The position numbers and the translations under genes are program-made. DNA of 19,343 bases. It comes from Silvimonas sp. JCM 19000 (GTDB taxonomy: Bacteria > Pseudomonadota > Gammaproteobacteria > Burkholderiales > Chitinibacteraceae). Shown in pieces: positions 7,716-18,301 of this stretch. Location: contig BBFD01000041.1 of NCBI GenBank assembly GCA_001313065.1, positions 1 to 19,343 on the forward strand, written 5' to 3'. The first letter of the stretch is position 1, and each line of letters opens with the position of its first letter. Under the pieces are notes generated by a model, which worked only from the letters and a program-made list of their open reading frames with translations, did no database searches and was not told the DNA's origin.

Positions 7716-8677
7716 ATGTCTGATATCACCAGCTACCGTAATCGTCTCGCCAAAAAAACTTCAAACACTGGAGCAAATGGGCGCGGCGCAATGAATTGTC
7801 CTGCTTTCGCGTGTACGACCGCGACGTGCCCGAATTTCCGGTCATCGTTGACTGGTACGACGGCCGCGCCAATCTGCAGGAATACGACACAGGCTGGGTG
7901 CAGACCGACGAAGACCACGAAGCGTGGCTGGCCGATATCTGGTACGCCACGGCCGAAGCGCTGGGCATTCCCGAGGACAACGTCACCATCAAGACGCGCC
8001 AGCGCCAGAAGGGTGACAGCCAGTACGAGAAAAAAACCAGTTTGACGATGACGACCACACCGCGCACGAATACGTGGTGATGGAGCAGGGCCTCAAGTTT
8101 CTGGTTAACCTGGAAGGCTATCTGGATACCGGGCTGTTTCTGGATCACCGCAATACGCGCCAACGTGTGCGCGAAGAAAGCGCCGGTCGCCGCGTGCTCA
8201 ATCTGTTCTGCTACACCGGCGCCTTCTCGGTCTATGCCGCTGCGGGCGGGGCCAAGCCACCACGTCGGTCGATCTATCGAACACTTATCTGGACTGGACC
8301 GCGCGCAATATGGCGCTTAACGGTTTTGAAGGCCCGCAACATCGCCGCGTGCGCACCGACGTGCTGCAATACCTGGAAGAAAGCCGTGATGGTGGCTGGC
8401 TGTACGATTTGATCGTGCTGGACCCGCCCTCGTTTTCCAATTCCAAAAAGATGCAGGGCGTGCTGGATATCCAGCGCGATCATCGCTGGCTGGTGGAGAC
8501 GTGTCTGGATATGTTGCATCCGGGCGGCGTGTTGTATTTCTCCAATAACTTGCGCACGTTCAAGCTGGATGCCGCACTGGAACCGTTGTGCACCGATATC
8601 ACGCTGAGTCGATACCTGAAGATTTCCGCAACAAGCGCATTCATCAGTGCTTCCGCTTTGAACGCCCGGCGGCATGA
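7716..8677 (+). CDS. Class I SAM-dependent rRNA methyltransferase, RlmK-like
   Basis: About 319 residues after correction, resembling the C-terminal (RlmK) half of E. coli RlmL, which makes m7G2069 in 23S rRNA. Visible: [36 protein letters not shown], the [20 protein letters not shown] segment, the SAM-binding [19 protein letters not shown], catalytic-type [11 protein letters not shown], and a C-terminal [16 protein letters not shown]. Four frame breaks: seven A at 7752-7758 and seven A at 8030-8036 (two too many each), and one missing G/C near 8255 and near 8603. All four repairs restore family sequence. It lacks the RlmL THUMP half, a common stand-alone arrangement in betaproteobacteria. 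The exact target base is inferred from homology only. Confidence 0.88.
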
Positions 8678-8755
8678 TGCGACTGCTGGCAGGCCATTGA
8701 CCAGCGTGGCCGTCAGCCTTAAATTTGGACGCTTCTGGCAGGGTTGTGGTTGGTT

Positions 8756-9367
8756 GTGAAAAAAAGTCTTAACGTCTTGTTTATTTGCACTGTTATCGAC
8801 GCATGTGTGGGCAGGCGCGCAAGAAGAAGAAGCGCTGTCGGCCTCGGTGCAGTCGTCCATGGCCCGTTCGATTGATGACGGCGTACAGCCACGTCTGGTG
8901 TTCGATAACGCGGCCATGGGCCAGGTCTGGCTGACCGATATGTCAAATCGGCTGGCGCGCAAGATTCCCGACGAATTCATGCGCCGCAAGTTGCTGACCT
9001 CGGTGCAATACGAAGCCACCCGTGCCGGGCTCGATCCGCAAATGGTGCTCGGCTGATCAATGTCGAAAGCGGCTTCAACCGTTATGCAATCTCATCGGTC
9101 GGCGCGCGTGGCTTGATGCAGGTTATGCCGTTCTGGCAGCGCCAGATTGGCACGCCGCAGCAAAACCTGTTTGATATGAACACCAATCTGCGCTACGGCT
9201 GCACCATCCTGCGCCACTATCTGGATATCGAAAACGGCGATCTGTTCCGCGCGCTGGGGCGCTATAACGGCAGCCTGGGCCGCCCGGAATATCCGAATAT
9301 GGTGTACGGCGCCTGGAAAAAAAACCTGTTTGCCTGGGGCCAGTCCGGCACCGTCGCCAGCCGTTAA
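8756..9367 (+). CDS. Lytic murein transglycosylase (SLT domain), exported
   Basis: Cleaves the glycan strand of peptidoglycan, leaving 1,6-anhydro ends. The start is probably GTG 8756; removing one A from the seven-A run (8759-8765) gives the signal peptide [20 protein letters not shown]. Cys8 lies in the hydrophobic core, not in a lipobox. The SLT core follows: [20 protein letters not shown] with the catalytic Glu near residue 104, [21 protein letters not shown] and [11 protein letters not shown] second break at 9051-9053 lacks one C; restoring GGCC joins MVLG to LINVES. Corrected length is about 203 residues. It precedes murI, another peptidoglycan gene, though a promoter-like element lies between them. 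Confidence 0.88.
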
Positions 9368-9421
9368 CATCCGGCCGCTGTTCTGCCTTACAAACCCGCT
9401 TTCTGCGCGCATGCCGCATGG

Positions 9422-9427
9422 TAGAAT
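9422..9427 (+). promoter_or_regulatory. Possible -10 element for murI-nth
   Basis: TAGAAT in the context GGTAGAATCGC, 29 bases before the murI ATG, identical in context to the element before the exonuclease gene (3587-3592). No clear -35. Confidence 0.35.
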
Positions 9428-9456
9428 CGCGCTCTTTCGCAGCGAGCGTTTGCATC

Positions 9457-10275
9457 ATGGCCACATCACTTCCTTCGCATCCCATCGGCGTTTTTTTTGA
9501 TTCCGGCGTGGGCGGGCTGACCGTGGTACGTGCTTTGATGGACCGCTTGCCGTTTGAAAACATCGTCTACTTTGGCGATACCGCCCGCGTGCCTACGGCG
9601 TTAAATCCACCAGCACCATCGAGCATTTCACCCTGCAGATCGTCGACTTTTTGCAGCGGCAGAACGTCAAGATGTTGATCATCGCCTGTAACACCATGGC
9701 TGCTGTCGCCGCTGAAAAAAGTGCGCGAAATCAGCCCTCTGCCGGTGCTGGACGTCATCGAATCGGGCGCGCTGTGCGCCGTGGCTGAATCAAGAACCGG
9801 CGGCATTGGTGTGATCGGCACCCCCACCACCATCAACAGCAACGCCTATGCGCGCGCCATCCACCAGATGGACCCGGATTGCCGCGTGTATTCGCAAGCT
9901 TGCCCGCTGTTTGTGCCGCTGGTGGAAGAAGGCTGGCTGGATCACCCGGTCACGCGCCTGACTGCGCAGGAATATCTGAAGCCGGTGTTTGTTGAGCAGA
10001 TCGACACGCTGGTGCTGGGCTGCACGCATTACCCGCTGCTCAAGCCCATGCTGTCCAGCATGACCGGCGACCTGAAACTGGTGGATTCCGCTATCGCCAT
10101 CGCCGACCAGACCGCCGAATTGCTGCAACAACAAGGCCTGGCTAACACGCAACGCTGCATGCCCGATTACCGCTATTTTGTGACTGACGTACCGCTCAAC
10201 TTCCGCAATGTGGGCGAGCGCTTTCTGGGCCGCAACCTGGGCGCCATCGAACAGGTGAGCCTGGACCGGTTATGA
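9457..10275 (+). CDS. murI: Glutamate racemase
   Basis: Makes D-glutamate for peptidoglycan. Both catalytic cysteine motifs are present (IIACNTMAA and [10 protein letters not shown]), as are the N-terminal DSGVGGLTV loop and the [14 protein letters not shown] region. Length is about 272 residues. Two compensating breaks: one missing G/C near 9591-9594 (restoring RVPYGVKS) and one extra A in 9715-9720 (restoring AAEKVREISP). The run of eight T at 9491-9498 keeps frame but encodes [10 protein letters not shown], where the family has GVFDSGVGG, so three extra T are likely there. The stop overlaps the nth start by 4 bases, so the two genes are co-translated. Confidence 0.95.
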
Positions 10276-10922
10276 ACAAAGAAACGCGCCGCATCTTTTA
10301 CCAGCGCCTGGCCGAACTCGACCCGAACCCGACCACCGAACTGGCCTACACCACGCCATTTGAACTGCTGACTGCGGTGCTGTTGTCGGCGCAAGCCACC
10401 GATGTGGGCGTTAACAAGGCGACGCGCCGCTTGTTTCCCGTGGCCAATACGCCGGCCGCCATCCTGGCGCTGGGGCAAGAGGGGCTGGAATCTTATATTT
10501 CGAGCATTGGCCTGTATCGCAGCAAAGCCAAACACCTGCTGGAAACCTGTCGCATCCTGCTGGAACAACACGGTGGCGAAGTGCCAGCAGAGCGCGAAGC
10601 ACTCGAAGCGCTGCCCGGCGTCGGCCGCAAAACCGCAAACGTGGTGTTGAATACCGCTTTCGGCCACCCCACGCTGGCGGTCGACACGCATATCTTTCGC
10701 GTCGGCAACCGTACCGGCCTGGCCCCAGGCAAGGACGTGCGTGCGGTCGAAGACAAGCTGCTGAAAGTCACCCCGCCCGAATTTCTGCTCAATGCCCACC
10801 ACTGGCTGATTCTGCACGGCCGCTACGTCTGCAAGGCACGCCGTCCGGAATGCTGGCGCTGTGTGGTCAATGACGTGTGCGATTTCAAAGGCAAGGAACT
10901 GACCCCACCGAAGGGGCGCTAA
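10272..10922 (+). CDS. nth: Endonuclease III (thymine-glycol DNA glycosylase/AP lyase)
   Basis: Base-excision-repair enzyme that removes oxidised pyrimidines and nicks the abasic site. It is intact at 216 residues, with no frame break. The helix-hairpin-helix motif LPGVGRKTANVV carries catalytic Lys120, and VDTHIFRV carries Asp138, at the same numbers as in E. coli. The [4Fe-4S] cluster cysteines follow the C-x6-C-x2-C-x5-C pattern from residue 187. Starts at ATG 10272 inside the murI stop region (ATGA overlap). The gene has no A/T run of six or more, which fits its being undamaged. Confidence 0.97.
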   Translation: MNKETRRIFYQRLAELDPNPTTELAYTTPFELLTAVLLSAQATDVGVNKATRRLFPVANTPAAILALGQEGLESYISSIGLYRSKAKHLLETCRILLEQHGGEVPAEREALEALPGVGRKTANVVLNTAFGHPTLAVDTHIFRVGNRTGLAPGKDVRAVEDKLLKVTPPEFLLNAHHWLILHGRYVCKARRPECWRCVVNDVCDFKGKELTPPKGR

Positions 10923-10937
10923 GGCGGCGCTATTTAA

Positions 10938-10968
10938 CATCCTGGCTGACGTTATGGTATGCAGGATG
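10938..10968. promoter_or_regulatory. Inverted repeat between nth and the acetyltransferase gene
   Basis: CATCCTG (10938-10944) and CAGGATG (10962-10968) form a perfect 7-bp dyad with a 17-base loop, 16 bases before the next ATG. No T run follows. It could be an operator or a weak mRNA hairpin. Confidence 0.3.
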
Positions 10969-10984
10969 AAACAGTGGCGACTTC

Positions 10985-11872
10985 ATGCTTCAATCTCAGC
11001 TGCCGCCCACCTCATTCATAAACTCGACCGACATGATCGTTACCCACGCCGAACTCGCCGCCACCCTTGAACACGCCGAGGCCCAACATCTATTCCAGCA
11101 AGTCACCGCGCTGCAGCAGCTGTCCGGCAATACCGCGGTCCGCACGCAAGAGATCGCCAATGGCATCGCGGCGTTTACGCTGCCCGAGTTTGGCCGCAAG
11201 CTGAACCACGTTACCGGCATTGCCATGGGCGCGCCGGTGAGCGCCGCCGCGTTGGCGCAGCTGGAAGCGGGCTACGCCGAGCTGGGCCTGCCCGTCGAAA
11301 TCGACGTCTGCCCGCATGCCGATGCCTCCATCCTGCCGCTGCTGGCGGCGCGCGGTTATCACGTCAACGCGTTCAGCAATAGCTATGTGCTGCCGCTGTC
11401 CGAAGCGGATACGGCGGTCACTGATTATCCCGATATTGAAATCCTTAGCGGCTCGCAGCTGGCGGATGAGGTATTTATCGAGCACTGCATTGCGGGTTTC
11501 GCCGTCCAGGCCACCGCGCGGCCGGTGAGTTTGCTACGCGCATTGGCGCAAATTGCGGTGCTGCGCGCCGACACCCAACTATTTGCCGCGCGCATCGACG
11601 GCCAGATCGCAGGCACCGCAGGGCTTAGCTTGTTACCGACGCCGGGCGGCGCCGTGGCGTATCTATCGATTACCAGTACCGTACCGGCATGGCGGCAGCG
11701 CGGGGTGCAAACCGCGTTATTGCAGGCGCGGTTAACGGCCGCGCGCCAGGCGGGCTGCGCTCTGGCTAGCGTCTCGGTGCGCCCCGCCAACGTTAGCGCG
11801 CGCAATGCCGAACGTGCCGGGTTCCGCCTGGCGTATACCAAAGCCACATTCAGCAGGTTGGGCGTGGCGTAA
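10985..11872 (+). CDS. GNAT-family N-acetyltransferase
   Basis: Intact, 295 residues. The acetyl-CoA-binding GNAT fold is in the C-terminal half: LFAARIDGQIAGTAGLSLLP (strands), then AYLSITSTVPAWRQRGVQTA with the motif A pattern (R/Q-x-x-G-x-A-like QRGVQT), ALLQARLTAARQAGC, and N-ARNAERAGF near the end. The N-terminal ~150 residues look like a second, degenerate alpha/beta domain (VEIDVCPHADASILPLLAAR, GYHVNAFSNSYVLPL), itself GNAT-like. This resembles a known class of double-GNAT proteins of uncertain substrate. A later start at ATG 11032 is possible; neither start has a strong Shine-Dalgarno. Substrate unknown. Confidence 0.85.
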   Translation: MLQSQLPPTSFINSTDMIVTHAELAATLEHAEAQHLFQQVTALQQLSGNTAVRTQEIANGIAAFTLPEFGRKLNHVTGIAMGAPVSAAALAQLEAGYAELGLPVEIDVCPHADASILPLLAARGYHVNAFSNSYVLPLSEADTAVTDYPDIEILSGSQLADEVFIEHCIAGFAVQATARPVSLLRALAQIAVLRADTQLFAARIDGQIAGTAGLSLLPTPGGAVAYLSITSTVPAWRQRGVQTALLQARLTAARQAGCALASVSVRPANVSARNAERAGFRLAYTKATFSRLGVA

Positions 11873-11933
11873 AGCCGGCCTTAATCAGGTCACTAGAATG
11901 ACGCTGGGCTGCGGCATGGTTGGTATAGTTGGC

Positions 11934-11939
11934 GGCAAC
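11934..11939 (+). promoter_or_regulatory. Possible -10 element for kptA
   Basis: TATAGT in the context GGTATAGTTGGCGG, 34 bases before the kptA ATG, closely similar to the element before coaD. No clear -35. Confidence 0.35.
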
Positions 11940-11973
11940 GTCTTGCTATTTGTTCAATTTCTGGAAATCTTGA

Positions 11974-12531
11974 ATGTCGTCGCGTCTGGAATCGCAAAGC
12001 AAATTTCTAAGTCTGGTTTTACGCCACAAACCCGAGCAGATTGGATTAACTCTGGACGCCAACGGCTGGGCTGATCTTGATGAGCTAATTGAGCTGGCAC
12101 GTCAGTACGGTGCGCAACTGGATCGACCCACGGTATTGGAAATTGTGGCCACCAGTGACAAGAAGCGCTTTGCACTGAATGAAGATCAGTCACGGATACG
12201 CGCCAGTCAGGGGCATTCGGTGGCGATCGATCTGGCGCTGGCTCCCGTGGAGCCTCCCGCCATGCTGTTTCATGGCACGGCAACGCGTTTTGTGGATTCG
12301 ATCCGTGAGCAAGGGCTGCGGCCGGGTAGTCGTCAGCATGTGCATTTGTCGCAGGATGTTGCCACGGCGACTACGGTGGGGGCGCGCCATGGGCGTGCAG
12401 TGGTTTTAACGGTAGACACCGCAGCCATGCAGCGCGACGGCAAGGTCTTCTACCGGTCGGAAAACGGAGTGTGGCTCACGTTGGCGGTGCCCCCGCAATA
12501 TATCGACTTTGCGGATGCCAGCGAGCCTTGA
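11974..12531 (+). CDS. kptA: RNA 2'-phosphotransferase, Tpt1/KptA family
   Basis: Transfers an internal RNA 2'-phosphate to NAD+, giving ADP-ribose 1'',2''-cyclic phosphate and nicotinamide. In fungi this finishes tRNA splicing; bacteria lack that pathway, so the bacterial substrate is unsettled. Intact at 185 residues, the typical length. Signature segments: FLSLVLRHKPEQIGL (Arg17, His18), LFHGTA (His100), RQHVHLSQD (from residue 120) and ARHGRAVVL (about residues 137-145), with a winged-helix-like N-terminal lobe followed by the NAD-binding lobe. It is probably transcribed alone from the element at 11934. The minus-strand aspartate aminotransferase converges on it. Confidence 0.93.
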   Translation: MSSRLESQSKFLSLVLRHKPEQIGLTLDANGWADLDELIELARQYGAQLDRPTVLEIVATSDKKRFALNEDQSRIRASQGHSVAIDLALAPVEPPAMLFHGTATRFVDSIREQGLRPGSRQHVHLSQDVATATTVGARHGRAVVLTVDTAAMQRDGKVFYRSENGVWLTLAVPPQYIDFADASEP

Positions 12532-12540
12532 AGTGGCCGC

Positions 12541-12579
12541 AAATAAAAAGGGGCAAGCGCCACCGCGACGCTCGCCCCT
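12541..12579 (-). terminator. Intrinsic terminator of the aminotransferase gene
   Basis: On the minus strand GGGGCGAGCG pairs with CGCTTGCCCC (one G-U pair) around a short loop and is followed by TTTTTATTT. It lies 15 bases beyond the aminotransferase stop and 10 bases beyond the converging kptA stop. Confidence 0.8.
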
Positions 12580-12593
12580 CGATTCATTGGCCT

Positions 12594-13788
<1,195 letters not shown>

Positions 13789-13955
13789 GGTGCAGATCCT
13801 TCAAGCGGTCACGGTGACAAAACCGAGAGTTTAGCGCGCCGCGTGCCGCTGCTGTAGTTGCGGCTGTATCTGATGCCACAGAAAAGTAAACGCTGCGTAC
13901 GTCGCGGCTGGCTCGGCTATTCTCAAGAGCAATCCCCTCGCCGATAGAGAGCGTA

Positions 13956-16885
13956 ATGCCCAAGCGTTCCTCCGATAAGCCGATCCGCCGCTACCCGCTA
14001 CATATCCATATCGCCTGGCTGTTTATCTTGTTGATTGTGGCGTTTGCGGCAGTCAACACCTGGTATAACGACCGCCAGGCCAGCCGCATGCTGCTGACCG
14101 CGTCACGCACCTTGTTTAACCAGATTGGCGCGCAAACGGCGGAACGGCTGGATAACCTGTATCGCAATGCCGGAACCGCGGTGGATTTGCTGGCGAATAC
14201 GCAGTTGCTGCGCGCGCAAACGCTGGAACAACGGCTGCGCAGTCTGCCCTACCTGCAACAGTTGTTGCGCAACCAACCGTCTTTGACTGCCGCCTATGCC
14301 GGCTATGCCAACGGTGATTTCTTTTTTGCTGCGGCACGTGCCCAACAATGCCGCATTTCGCCAGACCTACACGCCGCCGCTGGCCGCGCGCTGGTTGTTG
14401 CAAAGTATTGAAACCGTCAACGGCCAACGCGAGGGCCGCTTTCTGTATTACGACGATCAGCTACGTTTGCTGGAAAACCGGCTGCAACCCGACTACCACT
14501 ACGACCCGCGTCGCCGCGCCTGGTATGAAGCCGCGCGCTTGCATGACAAACATATCTTCACCGAGCCCTACGTGTTTTTTTTACCACGCGCGAACCCGGC
14601 GCCACCTTTGCCCGCCAGGCCAACGATGGCGCCGTGGCAGGGGTGGATGTCACGCTGGCCGAGGTCAGCCAGTTGCTGCGGCAAAAGAGCATCACCGCAC
14701 ACAGCGAACTCGCGCTGATCGGGCCGCATGGCAATGTGCTGGCCTATCGTGAGCCCGACAAGATAGTCCGCCCGGAAGCCGACGGCAGTTTGTCGCTGGT
14801 GGGCATCGCCGAGCTGGGCGTGCCCGCAATCGCTGCGTTGATGGGCGACCGCAGTCACTTTGCCGATGAGGCCGCCCCCTTGCACGTCGAAGGCGAGGAT
14901 TGGTACGGCTATGTCGCGCGCATCGTGTCGATGGCCCCGGTGACCAGTTGTTGCATCTGGCCATGGCCGCGCCGCAGCGCGAGTTGCTGGCCGATGCACG
15001 CCAGTTGCGCCTGGAAACCGCCTTGATTGCGCTGGCGCTGTTGGCGATTGCGGTGCCGATCGCGGTGTGGTTTTCGCGGCTGGCTTCACGGCCGATCCGT
15101 GCCTTGATCGAGCAAGCGCGCGCCATCCAGGCCATGCGGTTTGATACTTCGGTAGAAACCCGTTCGGTGATACTGGAAATCCACGAGCTGGCGCATTCAA
15201 TGCAGCAAATGCAGGCCACCATCGGGCAGTTTCGCGATATCGGCGATGCCCTGGCCGATGAGCGCGATTTTGATCAGTTGCTGGCGCGCATCCTGACCGA
15301 GACCGTGCTGATGGCACAGGCGCAAAGCGGCATCGTCTATCTGACCGAGCCGGACGGCAGCCTGCGCGCGCGCCAGGCCTGTCAGCAGGACCAATGCATT
15401 TTGCTCAGCCAGCCGCTGCCGCTGCTCAACCCGGCCAGCGATCCGCTGCACCCTGCCTTGCTGGCGCAAAGCAGCATGCAAACCTGGGTGGGGCAGGTAG
15501 AAATGGGGCCGCTGGATACCTGGTTTCACGCGCTGCAACGCTTTGGCCAACCGCGCACGCTGGTGGCGATTCCGCTGAGTAACCGGCAAGCGCAAAGCGT
15601 GGGCGTGCTTTTGCTGTTTTTTTTGCCTGAGGCCAGGTCGAGCCCGGTCTGGCGCAGATGGCTTTGCTTGAGGCGGTCTCGGGCACGGCTGCCGTCGCGC
15701 TGGAAACACAGCGGCTGATTCAGGAACAGCAAGCGTTGCTGGAGTCATTTATCCAGCTGGTGGCAGGCGCTATCGACGCCAAGAGCGCCTATACCGGCGG
15801 CCATTGCCAACGTGTGCCCGAGCTGGCCCGCATGCTGGCCGAGGCCGCTTGTGCAACGCGCGAAGGCCCGTATGCAGATTTTGCGATGAACGAAGACGAG
15901 TGGCAGGCGCTGCATATTGCGGCGTGGCTGCACGATTGCGGCAAGGTCACCACGCCGGAATATGTGGTCGATAAAGCCACGCGGCTGGAGACCTTGTATG
16001 ACCGTATCCACGAAATCCGCACTCGCTTTGAAGTGCTGAAGCGCGATGCCGAGGTGGCCTACTGGCAGGGCCTGGCCCAGGGCGGCGACGAGGCCGCATT
16101 GCGGGTAATGCGCGATCAGCTATGGGCGACGCTGGATGCGGAATTTGCTTTGGTGGCACGCAGCAATCAGGGAGGCGAGGGCATGGACGAGGCCGATATG
16201 GCGCAGCTGCGGCAAATCGCGCAGCGGACCTGGCAGCGTACGCTGGATGATCGCCTGGCTTGTCACACGAAGAACTGGCGCGCAAGCAAAGCACCGCGCC
16301 CGCCGGCTTGCCCGCCACCGAAGCGTTGCTGGCCGATAAACCGGAGCACATCTTTGAGCGCGGTCCGCGTGATCAATTGCCGCAAGGGCATGGCTTTGTG
16401 ATGGATGTGCCGCACGACCTGTATAACCGCGGCGAACTGCATAACCTGTGTCTGGGCCGCGGCACGCTGACGGCGGAGGAACGTTACAAAATCAACGAGC
16501 ACATCATCCAGACCATCGTGATGCTGGAGAAACTGCCGTTTCCACGCCATTTGCGCAACGTGCCGGAGATTGCCGCCGGGCATCACGAAAAAAATGGATG
16601 GCACCGGTTACCCAAGGCGCCTGACGCGTGAGCAAATGAGTCCGCTGGCACGGATGATGGCGATTGCCGATATTTTTGAAGCGCTAACGGCGGTCGATCG
16701 GCCGTACAAGCAGGGCAAGACGCTGAGCGAAGCGCTGGCGATCATGGCGCGTATGCGCAGCGATGGGCATATCGATGCCGAGTTGTTCGAGCTGTTTTTT
16801 ACGCGGCGGCGTGTACCTGCACTACGCCAAAGTGTTTCTGCGCCCCGAACAAGTCGACGCGGTAGATATCAGCAGATACCTATAG
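13956..16885 (+). CDS. Membrane sensor with Cache-like, HAMP, GAF and HD-GYP domains (c-di-GMP phosphodiesterase candidate)
   Basis: About 975 residues after correction. TM1 at ~17-37 (IAWLFILLIVAFAAVNTW), then a ~310-residue periplasmic domain with Cache-like features (YDPRRRAWYEAAR, FTEPYVFF, GAVAGVDVTLAEV). TM2 at ~353-375 (ALIALALLAIAVPIAVWF) leads to a HAMP linker (SRPIRALIEQARAI) and a GAF domain (~430-580). The HD-GYP domain has HD in AAWLHDCGKV (~656) and HHEKMDGTGYP (~875), both complete, so cyclic-di-GMP hydrolysis is plausible. The gap between them is much longer than usual. Seven breaks: extra T at 14322-14327, 14575-14582 and 16795-16800; extra A at 16588-16594; one base missing near 14938, 15633 and 16257. 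The TAG stop lies inside the adjacent repeat element. Confidence 0.9.
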
Positions 16886-17058
16886 GGTGGGTCACGACCC
16901 ACCCATCAAAGCCATCAAGAAGAACGCCGCCATGTGCGTTCCACTTAACCGGCTTTGAATGGTGGGTCACGACCCCAGCCATCAAAGCCATCAAGAAGAA
17001 CGCCGCCATGTGCGTTCCACTTAACCGGCTTTGAACGGTGGGTCACGACCCACCCTAT
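16882..17058. repeat. Palindromic intergenic element, copy 2, with internal tandem duplication
   Basis: The outer ends match copy 1 (ATAGGGTGGGTCACGACCCACC and its complement at the right end). Inside, a 76-bp unit (16904-16979 and 16980-17055) is repeated almost exactly; each ends in GGTGGGTCACGACC. The element starts within the last codons of the HD-GYP gene and ends 3 bases from the end of the convergent carboxypeptidase gene. No transposase is present. It probably folds into strong hairpins on both strands and may end transcription from both sides. Confidence 0.85.
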
Positions 17059-17061
17059 GGC

Positions 17062-18205
17062 TTATTTAGCAAACCAAAGGCGGATGGTATCGATCAGGCG
17101 GTGGAAAAAGCCGCCTTCGTTCACGTCGGCCAACACCAGCAGCGGGTATTCGCCCACTTGCTTGCCGTTGGCCATCAGCTTGACCGTGCCCACTTGCTGG
17201 CCGGCTTTCAGCGGCGCGATCAGCGGTTTGGCGGGCAGCACGGCCTGGGTGGTGAACTTGCCGCCGTCGCCCTTGGGGACGGTCAGATAACGGTCGCTGT
17301 TAAAGCCCAGTTTGACGCTATCGGCGTCGCCTTTGTAAACGCGCGGCGTATCCACCACCTGACCCGCGCTGAAGGCTTTGACCGTATCAAAAAAACTGGA
17401 TGCCCCAGCCCAGCAGCTTGGCCGATTCATTGGCGCGTACCACATCGCCGGTGGTGCCAACCACAACTGAAATCAAACGACGACCATTGGCATGCGTACT
17501 GGCCACCAGGTTGAAACCGGCCGACTCGGTATGGCCGGTTTTCATGCCATCCACGTTGGGATCGCGGTACAACAGCAGGTTGCGGTTAGGCTGCTTGATC
17601 TTGTTGTAGGTGAACTCGTGCATCGAATAGATCGGATAGAACTGCGGGTAGTCGCGAATGATCGCGCCCGCAATCTTGCCGAGGTCGGCCACGGTCATGT
17701 AATGGTTGGGGTCCGGCAGGCCCGTTGAGTTGACGAAGTGCGAGCCGGTCATGCCCAGACGTTTGGCTTCTACGTTCATCAAACCGGCAAACACTTCTTC
17801 GCTACCGGCGATGGCTTCGGCCAGGGTCACGCAAGCATCGTTGCCCGACTGCACGATCATGCCCTTGATCAAATCGTCGACGCTGGCCGGCGTTTTGGGG
17901 TCCAGAAACATGCGCGAACCTTCGGTTTTCCAGCCTTTGGCCGAAACCGTCAGTTGCTGATCAAGCTTGATGCGGCCTTCCTTGACTGCTTTGAACACCA
18001 CGTAGGCGGTCATCAGCTTGGTCAGCGAAGCCGGTTCGATGCGGGTATCCGGGTCTTTGGCGGTGAGAACTTCACCGCTCTGGAAATCATTAAGCGCCCA
18101 CGCTTTGGCGGCGAGTTGCGGCGGGGGTGGGGTGAAGGCTTGAGCGGTTGTGGCGATCAACAGACCGACAGCGATAAGGCTTTGGGTAATACGGCGTGAA
18201 ATCAT
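17062..18205 (-). CDS. dacA: D-alanyl-D-alanine carboxypeptidase (PBP5/6 family)
   Basis: Periplasmic serine peptidase that trims the terminal D-Ala of peptidoglycan pentapeptides. All three active-site motifs are present: SLTK (Ser60), SGN (120-122) and KTG in GMKTGHTESAGF. A signal peptide (ISRRITQSLIAVGLLIATTA, cleaved after AQA) precedes the S11 peptidase domain. The C-terminal PBP5-type beta domain follows (AGQQVGTVKLMANGKQVGEY), then a terminal amphipathic segment (FFHRLIDTIRLWF) that would anchor it to the inner membrane. The frame breaks at seven A (17389-17395, one too many), at the WGIQFFDTVKAF join. About 380 residues. ATG 18205 is preferred; ATG 18214 is also possible. Whether it is the dacA or dacC paralogue is not resolvable here. 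Confidence 0.93.
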
Positions 18206-18270
18206 GGCGGGCAATTCGGATCTGGAGCGGGATGGAAGAAAGTACGCCTGGCGCGTACGGCGCGGTGCGT

Positions 18271-18301
18271 ATTATGGGCCGGTTTTGACTGTAAGTGTCA
18301 G
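18271..18301 (-). promoter_or_regulatory. Possible promoter for the carboxypeptidase gene
   Basis: On the minus strand CTGACA (18301-18296, 5/6) and CATAAT (18276-18271, 5/6) are 19 bases apart, slightly long. They lie about 70 bases upstream of the ATG at 18205. Confidence 0.3.

Noticed and set aside
10173..10940. Long minus-strand open frame opposite nth
   Set aside because: nth is intact with all catalytic residues; the antisense frame is a by-product of GC-rich codon use.
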